Source: Mactra quadrangularis (lineage: Eukaryota > Mollusca > Bivalvia > Venerida > Mactridae). Taken from it: a stretch of 64,000 nt of DNA. Under the pieces are notes generated by a model. That model did no database searches. It had not been told where the DNA came from and saw nothing but the letters and a program-made list of their open reading frames with translations. Position numbers and translations under genes: made by a program. Numbering within the stretch: position 1 is the stretch's first letter; every line of letters begins with the position of its first letter. The stretch covers positions 19,066,938 to 19,130,937 of the forward strand of contig CM046295.1 of NCBI GenBank assembly GCA_025267735.1, written 5' to 3'. Below, one piece after another: positions 42,601-50,700 of the stretch.

Positions 42601-43121
42601 TTCTGACCACGAATCCATAGATTGAGGGGTCAGTCCTAGGGAGAAGGATATCTACTTACTTTCGTGATGGCTGGTCATGTTTTTTTCTATACATTAATTT
42701 AGACATTGCAGTCTCTACCAAATGTTTGGAGACAGTTTGTACTTTGTAAGCCTACTTCATATAATAGGTTCATGGGCTTTGACGTCTTAAATTGGATGTG
42801 ACGTCATTAGAAGGTTGTGACGTCATTAAAAGGTTGTGACGTCATTAGAAGGTTGTGATGTTATGACAAGGCTGTGACGTAATAAGAAGGTTGTTACGTC
42901 ATAGCCTAAGAAGGCTGTGACGTCATAAGATGTTATTTTCTTTCACAGGAGGAAAGAGAGTGTCCGTCAAGAAGATTATGGTTTACAAACAAAGATGGTT
43001 GGATTGGTGCTATAACGTTCCGATACAAGAGTTACGTCGAATTGTTGCTGGGCAACTAGAGGCCGCAGAACGTGCTCGCAGAGCCCAACAACAGAGGGAA
43101 TCCGGTTGTTACGTCATGTAA
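39488..43121 (+). CDS. Gene 1: 175-residue protein with C-terminal CaaX box, four exons
   Basis: Four exons (39488-39645, 40616-40721, 42423-42513, 42949-43121) join in frame with GT-AG splice sites in phases 2, 0 and 1 and end at TAA. I chose the ATG at 39488 because its context (AAAAATGG) has A at -3 and G at +4; the frame stays open upstream, but only through the MITE minisatellite. I do not recognise the family. There is no signal peptide or hydrophobic span. The first half has an acidic segment (EVGVEEFGRDIIVADD, 10-25) and a LTDQEKMELY stretch (61-70). The centre (about 116-133) is basic, and residues 145-169 form an Arg/Ala/Gln-rich likely helix. The last four residues, C172-Y-V-M, fit a CaaX box whose final Met favours farnesylation, suggesting membrane anchoring. 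It lacks Ras-type GTP-binding motifs. Four clean exons make the gene itself secure; the function is unknown. Confidence 0.82.
39715..39965 (-). mobile_element. SINE-A fragments in gene 1 intron 1
   Basis: Two reverse-strand tails, GGTTACAACACCTTGTCAAC (39719) and GAGTTTAACGCCATGTCAAC (39849), show that two partial SINE-A copies are stacked here. The second continues to CTTATTCATGG. Confidence 0.65.
39975..40225 (+). mobile_element. SINE-A copy in gene 1 intron 1
   Basis: B-box region ACGGGTTTGAATCCCAGCC, body GAGTACTGATTATAGACAGG and AGGAAAGCTATGTTTGGTGC, tail GTTGACACGGCGTTAAAC and an A-rich end. The A-box part is degraded. It ends about 20 bp before the tRNA-Ala relic. Confidence 0.75.
40244..40311 (-). 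pseudogene. tRNA-Ala(TGC) with 4-nt acceptor-stem deletion
   Basis: On the minus strand it is identical to the three intact tRNA-Ala genes from TGGCTCAGTGG to the 3' end, but the 5' side reads AAGCGGGTGGCTC where the others read AAGCGGGGATGTGGCTC. Loss of GATG leaves GGG to pair with CATCTCC, so the acceptor stem cannot form properly. The A and B boxes and the anticodon are intact, so it may be transcribed but not matured. It sits inside intron 1 of gene 1, antisense to it. Confidence 0.85.
40616..40721 (+). CDS. Gene 1 exon 2 (residues 53-88)
   Basis: The acceptor TTTGATAATTTCAG precedes AAAATATTACCG. The exon ends GATATTCCAG before GTATAG, in phase 0. It contains the LTDQEKMELY segment. 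The donor is followed within 10 bp by the end of a MITE. Confidence 0.8.
40732..41307. mobile_element. TA-flanked MITE split by a SINE-B
   Basis: The terminal repeats TGGTGGCATATTTCTGC and GCAGAAATATGCCACCA are exact inverses and are flanked by TA on both sides. The interior beyond the SINE is a run of AACTAGTTAACGG-type units (for example GTAACTAGTTATGGTAACTAG). Without the SINE the element is about 250 bp. TA flanks fit Tc1/mariner-like MITEs. Confidence 0.8.
40752..41065 (+). mobile_element. SINE-B, full length with 13-bp TSD (type copy)
   Basis: The insertion is bounded by identical ATATTTCTGCCAA at 40739-40751 and 41066-41078, so both ends are defined: 314 bp. The head GCCCGGCTAGCTCAGTTAGT carries the A box and GTGGGTTCGATTTCCGGGC the B box. 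The core GGCAGTTGTCAGTCACTGAC and GTTAACAGCTAAATCCAGAG is followed by the tail GCTACGGCGTTAAACCCAAC with A-rich repeats. I use this copy to recognise all other SINE-B copies. Confidence 0.95.
41334..41620 (+). mobile_element. SINE-A, full length, in gene 1 intron 2
   Basis: Head TGTAGTTGGTAGCGCACCGG, B box TGTTTCGAATCCCACCAGGG, body GAAGGGTAGGTGAGTACTGG, tail GTTGACACGGCGTTAAACCC. It begins about 25 bp after the MITE at 40732-41307. Confidence 0.85.
42423..42513 (+). CDS. Gene 1 exon 3 (residues 89-118 and part of 119)
   Basis: The acceptor TTTATCTTTTCAG precedes GACGACAGA. The exon ends ATCGTTGTTG before GTAAGA, in phase 1. Confidence 0.8.
42795..42930. promoter_or_regulatory. Array of ~19-bp units with perfect CRE sites, gene 1 intron 3
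   Basis: The unit GAAGGTTGTGACGTCATTA repeats about seven times at 19-22-bp spacing. TGACGTCA is perfect at 42799-42806, 42818-42825, 42837-42844 and 42918-42925; the units between carry TGATGTTA, TGACGTAA and TTACGTCA. The last site ends 23 bp before exon 4. TGACGTCA is the CREB/ATF consensus, so this may be an intronic enhancer or simply a minisatellite that happens to contain the motif. Confidence 0.6.
42949..43121 (+). CDS. Gene 1 exon 4 with stop and CaaX box (residues 119-175)
   Basis: The acceptor TTTTCTTTCACAG precedes GAGGAAAGAGAG. The frame ends GGTTGTTACGTCATGTAA, giving Gly-Cys-Tyr-Val-Met-stop. The basic and Arg/Ala/Gln-rich C-terminus is here. Confidence 0.82.
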
Positions 43122-43270
43122 CTATGGCAACGATGAGGATGAATTTGGCATCTGTTGTTATATTTATAGGACAATTTATGCATGAGAAAATGTTAAAATA
43201 ATGTATAACTGTAACTGATTTGTGCTTTTTAATTACGTAAAAAATACATTTACATATGTACTTTATTTAA

Positions 43271-43440
43271 GAAATAACTTACAGTTGTCTATATTTTATT
43301 GTCTAATAAAACATAGTCACGAGTTGTGATGTGCGTATGATTAAATCACGAGTGCTTTAGCACGAGTGATTTAATTAGCGCATCAAACGAGTGCCTATGT
43401 TTTATTAGACAATAAAATATAGACAACTGTAAGTTATTTC
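43271..43440. repeat. Perfect 46-bp-arm palindrome at the gene 1 3' end
   Basis: GAAATAACTTACAGTTGTCT...ACATAG at 43271-43316 is the exact inverse of 43395-43440. The centre (AAATCACGAGTGC TTTA GCACGAGTGATTT) is itself nearly palindromic. It is MITE-like, with no clear target duplication. The left arm contains AATAAA at 43305-43310, the only canonical poly(A) signal soon after the gene 1 stop. Confidence 0.85.
43305..43310 (+). terminator. Likely poly(A) signal AATAAA of gene 1
   Basis: This is the first AATAAA after the stop at 43121, giving a 3' UTR of roughly 200 bp. It lies in the left arm of the palindrome at 43271-43440. Confidence 0.5.
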
Positions 43441-43494
43441 GATTCTAACATCGCAAAATACATTCTTAGAAAAGATATTTTTATAGAACTATTT

Positions 43495-44420
43495 TTTACT
43501 GTCAGAAACGCCATGCTGTTGAAATCCGCCCCCCAGTGCAAAGGCCGAAAATAGCCTTTATTTACACAGATCTCATTGATAATTGATTCTAATTTCAAAC
43601 AAATAATATTCAAATCTTAATTTTAAAAAAATGAACCCAAAACTAAATACGAATTGTCATAGTTTTATTTGTGTGTGAAACATCATTCTTTAAAATAAGC
43701 GCCGTGAAATAAACATTCGACCTTGCCCTTAGTGAGTGTCATTTTATATACACACGATGATGAAGCATTTAAGTTCGATGTTTTCGGCGGAATATTGCAA
43801 ATACTGCTTAAATAATTGGATGTTAACTGAATAGGAGTGTGTTATCAGACAGTTTGATGGAGATATTTGTAAAAGGTTGGATATAAATTGGATTTATGAA
43901 CGTGTGTCAAGGACGGTTAGATTTTCGGAAAATCAGCACTGCTCGTGTCAGCTTGGATGATTTCGAGCTTGAAAGAATACACGTAGCCAGTTCCATTATA
44001 TTATGCTATGCACAGTTTGGCTTTGATTAAATAGTCAATCTTTGTATTTTTCGTATAATGGCTGGCATGATCGTCGGATAAAGGACAGGATGAAATGAGA
44101 CAACGGAACCGGGAAATGCTGGGACTTAAAAAACATCTTGAACTTCAAGTTGAAGTAGGTCTTTTTATGCTAGAATCGTTTTAAACTCAGTTTATACCAT
44201 TTTCGGTCAAGTAAGAAGGTTATTACATGTTTTACATTTACTGACATGTTCCAAGGTTCTGTTAAAGTCAACCCTTATAAACTCGGACGCTATTTTCGGC
44301 TTTGCCCATTTAACATGGGGAGTAAAATTTCAACAGCCGTCACGAGCTATATTTTGTTGAATAATAAAGCATAGATGACGTCACATTAAATAAAGAGTGA
44401 AAGCGCACGTGCCTATGTTA
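43495..44420. repeat. Inverted related blocks around 43510-43556 and 44289-44410
   Basis: TGTTGAAATCCGCCCCCCAG ... AAAGGCCGAAAATAGCC (43516-43556) recurs inverted at 44289-44338 (CTATTTTCGGCTTTGCCC ... ATTTCAACAGCC). Positions 44340-44412 (CACGAGCTATATTTTGTTGA, AATAAAGCATAG, GTGCCTATGTTAG) resemble the palindrome at 43271-43440. Together they suggest a composite element of about 1 kb downstream of gene 1. Confidence 0.55.
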
Positions 44421-45204
44421 GAATTGCATACAACAGGTATTAGCGATTTTACTCCGCGAAAGAAAATAGTTCGGCTTATGTACACTGAATCGTTAGATTT
44501 CATTATTTAAATGAAATCTTTTACTAAGAGCTTATAAAGTAAAGTAAAATATGGCTCGTAACTTCATGAATATACATTCGTAAATATAAATACCATGCTG
44601 TCTATGTATATGTAGCCTTGCCGTGTATTATTATTTCTTTTTTTCAAATGTCTATTTCAGATTGAAAGATGTAAGCATATTAGCATTATATGACCACTTT
44701 TAATCATTTATTTAAAGTGCATATTTAGATTGAAAATGTAACAAATTCATTGCTTGGACACTGAATTTGATAAAAAAAAATTTACTTAACGTTTCGCATA
44801 AAGATTTTTACTAGAAAATGAATGTAGATCTATTCTAAATTTGAAAAATTACAACATAATTTTTATTCATAATATTGTTCAAATTACTCAAAATGGATTC
44901 TCATATTATCTCCACTTGCCTTGTTTCATCCTCATAATGTATTTCAATCACAACTTTTTAAAGTTTTCGAATAAAACTAATGCATGGTGTAAAGTGCCCG
45001 CCTACAGTCGTTTGGACGAAATCCGGTTCTAAGTATAAATAAGTGAAATAACAAGAGTAATTAAATTTGATTCCAAAATCAGCAGTTTATCAAAATTTGA
45101 ATTGAGTTTCATTCATGAATAATCTCATAATTTTATCATAAATGTTTGAAAGGCCAAAGGTTGTTTGTGACAAAGAACGGATACTCTATTAATTTTTCAG
45201 CGAA
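44421..45204. other. AT-rich intergenic DNA between genes 1 and 2
   Basis: No exon, RNA gene or repeat was recognised. Confidence 0.4.
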
Positions 45205-45205
45205 A

Positions 45206-45594
45206 CTGGCCGCCATTTTGGAATGATACTGGCCGCCATATTGGAAAGATACTGGCCGCCATATTGGAAAGATACTGGCCGCCATATTGGAAAGATACTG
45301 GCCGCCATATTGGAAAGATACTGGCCGCCATATTGGAAAGGTACTGGCCGCCATATTGGAAAGATACTGGCCGCCATATTTGAAAGATACTGGCCGCCAT
45401 ATTAGAAAGATACTGGCCGCCATATTGGAAAGATACTGGCCGCCATATTGGAATGATACTGGCCGCCATATTGAAAAGATACTGGCCGCCATATTGGAAA
45501 GATGCTGGCCGCCATTTTGAAATGATACTGGACGCCATATTGGAGAGATACTGGCCGTCATATTGAAAAGATGCGTGCCGCCATATTGCAAATA
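45206..45594. repeat. 23-bp minisatellite, 17 units, YY1-like core
   Basis: Seventeen units of ACTGGCCGCCATATTGGAAAGAT, mostly with zero to three changes. Because 23 is not a multiple of three and the unit has no stop in most frames, open frames of 60-151 codons appear on both strands; none is a gene. GCCGCCATATTGG resembles the YY1 consensus GCCGCCATTTTG, and three units match that consensus core exactly or nearly. Confidence 0.95.
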
Positions 45595-46111
45595 TCAATA
45601 GTAAAAGGCGTCCCTAACTACGTTATTTAAAACATACTGACTAATGGCTTTTGTAAAGACGTAGAACAACATACAAATTAATGTTTAATACGAATAAAAG
45701 AGATAAGCATATGTTTCATTTCAATTTTTGCGTATATTTATACAATATAATTTTTAATTTATGTGTAATTGTATATATCTATAAACTATTATTGTTCAGC
45801 AGTATAGCAGAGCCCAGCTCTCTGCTATTTTTTCTCTTTTCATCACCCTTTATACCCTTTGAATTTTACTTGTCTTATTCTGGTTATTCTAAATAAGGGC
45901 ACTGAAACCTGTCCCTTTTTATGCCCCCGGCTCTTTTCCCAAATTCTAGAAATAAATTTTAGTTTTAATTACTGTGTATTGTATTGTTTTAATATTGTTC
46001 GTATAATAAATGTGTTATTTTTTGCTTATAATAAGTGATGTACATAGCTGCAATGAAAATGTTTTCTCAGTTTTTTTTTTGTTGTTTCTGTTTTTGTTTT
46101 GTTTACATGTG
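45595..46111. other. AT-rich intergenic DNA
   Basis: No supported gene or repeat. Confidence 0.4.
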
Positions 46112-46262
46112 GCCGCCCGGCTAGCTCAGTTGGTAGTACGCAAGTCTACTAATCGAGGGGTCATGGATTTGAGATCCAGGCGAGGCATTCTTTCGTGGAG
46201 TTTGTTGATGAAATAGTTTCTACAGCCATTCTCCCTTATACCACTGATTCTAAATCGTGTAA
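46112..46262 (+). mobile_element. SINE-B 5' half
   Basis: The A box GCCCGGCTAGCTCAGTTGGT, a changed B box (ATGGATTTGAGATCCAGGC) and CATTCTTTCGTGGAGTTTG are present. It stops after CACTGATTCTAAATCGTG, where the core should begin. Confidence 0.8.
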
Positions 46263-46299
46263 ATTCTATGCAAAAATCTTATGTCTCTCCTTGTTATTA

Positions 46300-47245
46300 A
46301 ACCACGCGATATATGACCGTTCTACGGTAGCATATATAAAGTCTACATCATTATAACTTAAACTCGTATTTTTAAAAATACACAATGCACAAAAGTCCAT
46401 CAAACACCCGCAAAATTTCGAGTAACATAACATCGCGCGAAATACGGCCGCACTACGGTAGCATTAAAGTCAACGCAATTTCAACATTTTTCTTTAAAAT
46501 ACACGATGCAAAGCGCTCTACTAATCATCCGCTAAATTGCCATAAAACTTTCGCATAAATCTGAGTTTTTTGTTTTTTCTCTAAAAAAATAACCAAGCGA
46601 ATTTTGACAAATTAACGGTAACTTTTATGAAGTCTACGCGATTTATGCATAAAATTTACTTACTTTTAAATCTACACTCTGCAAATACTCAAAACATGCT
46701 AGATTAACGTTTTTCTCGCGAAATTTTAAGTAAATGCAGTCGGAAACTCTGTTTAAGAAATTTTATTCTACAAAAAAATAATTTAACGCGAAATATAGCC
46801 ACTCTACGGCAGCAATTGTGACGTCAACGTTAAAATACAGTCCATTTCTTTCTCAACTGTCAAAGTTTGTATAATTTCACGGTGATTTAATACACAATAT
46901 CTCAATATCACAAGTGTTAGACAAAGAACACGAAGTCATAGTGAAATTATTCATGTTTTGACTGTTGAGAAAAAACCGAACTATACTCAATTTGAAATTA
47001 ACGCTATTCCAAAAGTTATTTCACTATAAAATTTATAACAACACGCAAAGTCTTGCCGCTCTACGGTAGCGTTAATGAAGTCTACGTTTTAGTAACTTAC
47101 ACATTTTTTCGTTAAAATACTAAATTTGAAATTAACGCTAGTCCAAAAGTCATTTCTCTAAAAAATATAAAGAAACAACTCGCGAAATCTTGCCGCTGTA
47201 CGGTAGCGTTTATGAAGTCTACGCTTTAGTAACTTGAACTCGTGT
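46300..47245. repeat. Degenerate long-period repeat with CTACGGTAGC core
   Basis: The motif GCCGCTCTACGGTAGCGTTA plus ATGAAGTCTACG recurs at about 46322, 46453, 46615, 46804, 47061 and 47198. Unit spacing is about 130-160 bp where not enlarged by the MITE at 46843. Units also share CTAAATTTGAAATTAACGCT and AATACACGATGC. It lies just upstream of the first coding exon of gene 2. Confidence 0.7.
46843..46985. mobile_element. MITE with TTCTCAACTGTCAAA ends, copy 1
   Basis: The inverted ends TTTCTCAACTGTCAAAGTTT and TTTTGACTGTTGAGAAA, with subterminal TATAATTTCACGGTGA against AGTGAAATTATTCATG, define a short element inserted in the degenerate repeat. A longer copy is at 59826-60073. Confidence 0.75.
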
Positions 47246-47715
47246 ATTTCTGATCCATAATTGATACAAACGCCAAACAAAATTGCCAATTATTGTTAAG
47301 AGATGTCGAATACATCGTCTATCCAGACGATCCGACCACTTAAGTAATTTTCATTGATCGAGAGCACTCGGAAATTCAACTTCGGCAGTTTCCGGCGAAG
47401 ATCGGCAATTTCCGTCAAATTTCGGATTATATTACTAATATCATCCAAATCGAGTGAAAGTGTTTCCGGAATGTTACGGAAACGCGCTGAACATCATTTT
47501 CTTCACTTAAACACAATCAATATCGAATTTGTTTCTCGTTTTATTGTGTTGCATAATTCAATAAAACGATAAAGTGGTTTCATTCCCTGACTGACCAAAT
47601 TCTAGACTGTGTTTCGTATTTTCTGACAAGTATGTGGCGCGTTAGTGAGGATTAAACAAACCGGACTGGATTTATTTTTATTGTGATTTCTTGGATGTTG
47701 TGATTTTAACTTAAA

Positions 47716-47797
47716 ATGCGGGTACCAGCCTATGGCATCTTAAATGGTGTTTTAATTTTACTTAATTTTCTAATTTTCGCATCAGGAAATGAAAAAG
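47716..47797 (+). CDS. Gene 2 exon 1: signal peptide
   Basis: The ATG opens a frame with Arg2, then a hydrophobic core (ILNGVLILLNFLIF, residues 8-21) and Ala-Ser-Gly, a plausible cleavage site. The donor AAAAAG before GTAAGG is in phase 1. Confidence 0.85.
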
Positions 47798-50700
47798 GTA
47801 AGGACTTATGTTTTCTAGTTCAGTGTTTAGCTTTAAAAATAAATAGCAGCACTTAAACTGGCAAAGAACGCGCTGTTGAATATTTAAAGTTTTTATTCTG
47901 GGTTTAGTGCCGTGTCAGTACAATTTAGCTTATTTATGGCGACCAGTGCACCTAACCTAGCTTTCATTAACCCTTGTCTATAACCAGTACTCACCTACCC
48001 TTTCACAAGGAAGGCAACTTCTCTATATAGCTCATAAATGGAGAAAATTTGACATTTTTTTATAGACAAAGGTTGAAGACGAGGTTCCAGGATAGTCAGG
48101 TTAGGTGTGCTGGCCGACGTTAAATAACGTAAATAGTGTTGACACGGCGTTATATCTAGTATAACAAAAGTTTAAAAAAAGATACTTTATCAATTCGTCT
48201 TGTAAATGCAATTAAATGGAAATAATTAAATATTTATATGGCTATTGTGAACAAATTAGGCGGATCAATTATTTGTCTGTCATTCGTATGAGAAATGGGG
48301 TATACAGTGTCTACCAAAAATGTTTGCACAGATGAATGTATGACAAAACTAATCATGCCTACCACGAAAAATGAAAAACGAAATAATATTACAGTGGAAC
48401 CCCTCTAAGATGCACACTATCGGTTCCCTATTACAGGGGTTGTTCAATTACCGAGTTTGATTGTCCAATTGTGTTTTATGTACTTTCGGTTATGTAATAC
48501 ATGTTCCGAGAATCGAGAAACGGGGAGTCCATGTACCTATTATAGGATACTACAAACTTATAACAAAGATGGGAAAAATAATTCTTTTGAAAAGTGTCTG
48601 TTCGAACGGGGTGTACCGATTAATGTACTAGTCCGCAAGCGAGGTTAAAGTGTACGTTTTAACGAAATAATTGTGAAAAAGAATACCATGTATAAAAGGG
48701 CTACGTTGTTTAAAAACACACAATGCATGTTCTGATTTACGTACCACTGATCTAACACATGGACATGTTTAAACATTGACTCGCTGAGGTCAAGAATGTT
48801 TTGCCCGTTTTTTCAAGCATTTGTTTAAAAAACGAATGCGAGAGTGCGATTTTTATTGCAACATTATATATTCCTTGTTCCAAATTTTGCCGACAGAAAG
48901 CAAAGCTTATTATGCAGATTTCCGCAATAGATCAATTTTCAAAACAATGCATGTTTTTGTTCTTTTAATTTTGGACTCATCCGTTTATGGGGGAAACTAC
49001 AAAAACCCACAATATTGCGGTACAGTACAACCCCTCTTGAACAACACCCACTGGGAGGGCCTAAAGTGTATTGCTGTTCAGAAATTGTTGCATTGCAGAT
49101 AAAGAGAGGTTGTACTATAACACAATATCGTGGGTTTTCGTAGTTTCCCCCAGGGGTTATTGTGTAAAGCGTATTGCTGTTCAGCAATTATTGCATTGCA
49201 GAGGTTAATTTCGATTAAAATTACACCTAAGGGTAATAACAAAAGCTGTTGATATGCAGAGGATTTGTTCTTCAGAAGGCCGCTCTGCCGAAGTTATACT
49301 ACACTTATCCAAAGTATTTATTTTTATGTGGCCGTATGTTAATGCACACTGCGTTAAAGTGATTTGCACTAAACAATTCTGTAAGGATCAAAACCAACTA
49401 AGCCCTCACGTGACGTACTTCATACAGCTGTAAGAATACATTTCCGCTTTGTAAAGTAAACGTTTAATATGCTTTTATATACCTTTGAACTCCATACGCA
49501 AATCAAAGTACTGAAACTACGGATTGAACGACGCTGTTGTTGATTTTTATTCAACTGTCAATGGCGCATGATTAACCCCGCCGATTTATATATTCACAAC
49601 AGTACTTCTGTACTCATGGCTGATAAAAATCTATTTAAATCAGCGGGGTTAATGATTAAGTCAATAGCATATGAATAAAATTGAACTTCACTACATACTT
49701 ATTATAGTTCTTATGTATTAGCGATTGGAAAACCAGGAATTAAATTAGCGGGGTATATGTATGAGGGGTATTGTTCTTTTGTACTTCGCGATTGATAGAA
49801 ATAGATCGCGGTTAAAGTATAAACCACCGACAGTTGCATAAAATTGAATTAAAAGTTAACCAATTTGATAATAACTTTACACTCTGGTAAAATCTAAAAT
49901 AAAAATAAAAACTTAAAATATATTCGAGTTATTGTATGAGTGTGCGTTTTTACAGGGTAAATGTTTTTGTTTTTTTTTTATTAATAGGGTTAATCAACAT
50001 AAGGGGCCATTACTCTTGTTTGTTTCTCTTACAGATGTCCCCAGTATTACAATAGAAGATTTCAAATCGATAGCCCCAAAGAAAATTTACATAAGATGGA
50101 AACCAGATTTCATTCCAACCTCAGGGGCACTGGATTATACAATTAGGTAAGAAAAAGGGGGCCATATTGATAACCCATTAATAATAACAATACTCTTTTA
50201 TAAAAGCCACTTTCACGATAGCTAAGTTATGATAGACGCTTAGTGTGGTAGCCCCTTTTTATGACAGCCCCTTAAAATGATAGACCCTCTAAGTGAGTCA
50301 TATAAATGATTGTCCCTTTCTTTTATTTTCCCACATGTCGTTATCTATCTTCTTAGATCATGTACAAATAACACTCTCTATGTACCAAAACCAAATTTAG
50401 AATTATTCAGAAAATCTATATCTTATTCAGGTGCTAAATTATGGAACTCACTACCATCATACATACAAACTGCCAAAAATATTAACAATTTCAAACATCT
50501 TTATCTTAAATACAAGTACCGTGAGTGGGATTGATATGTGACAAAATACTTGCTTCATTACATGGCAAATTTGTAAATATTATTACATCCTTTTAATGTT
50601 CCATGTTTTTAAACTTTTGATTCCTGTTTGTTTGTTTGTTTGTCTGTTTGTTATTGTTTGTTATTTTACTTGTTCTTCTACTTCTTCATTTATTATGTAT

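Noticed and set aside
45206..45594. SRF CArG-box array (CCATATTGG)
   Set aside because: A CArG box needs six A/T between CC and GG; these units have five.
45136..45598. Open frames of 60-151 codons on both strands (repeated NMAASIFPIWRPVSFQYGG)
   Set aside because: All follow the 23-bp minisatellite and are open only because the unit lacks stops.
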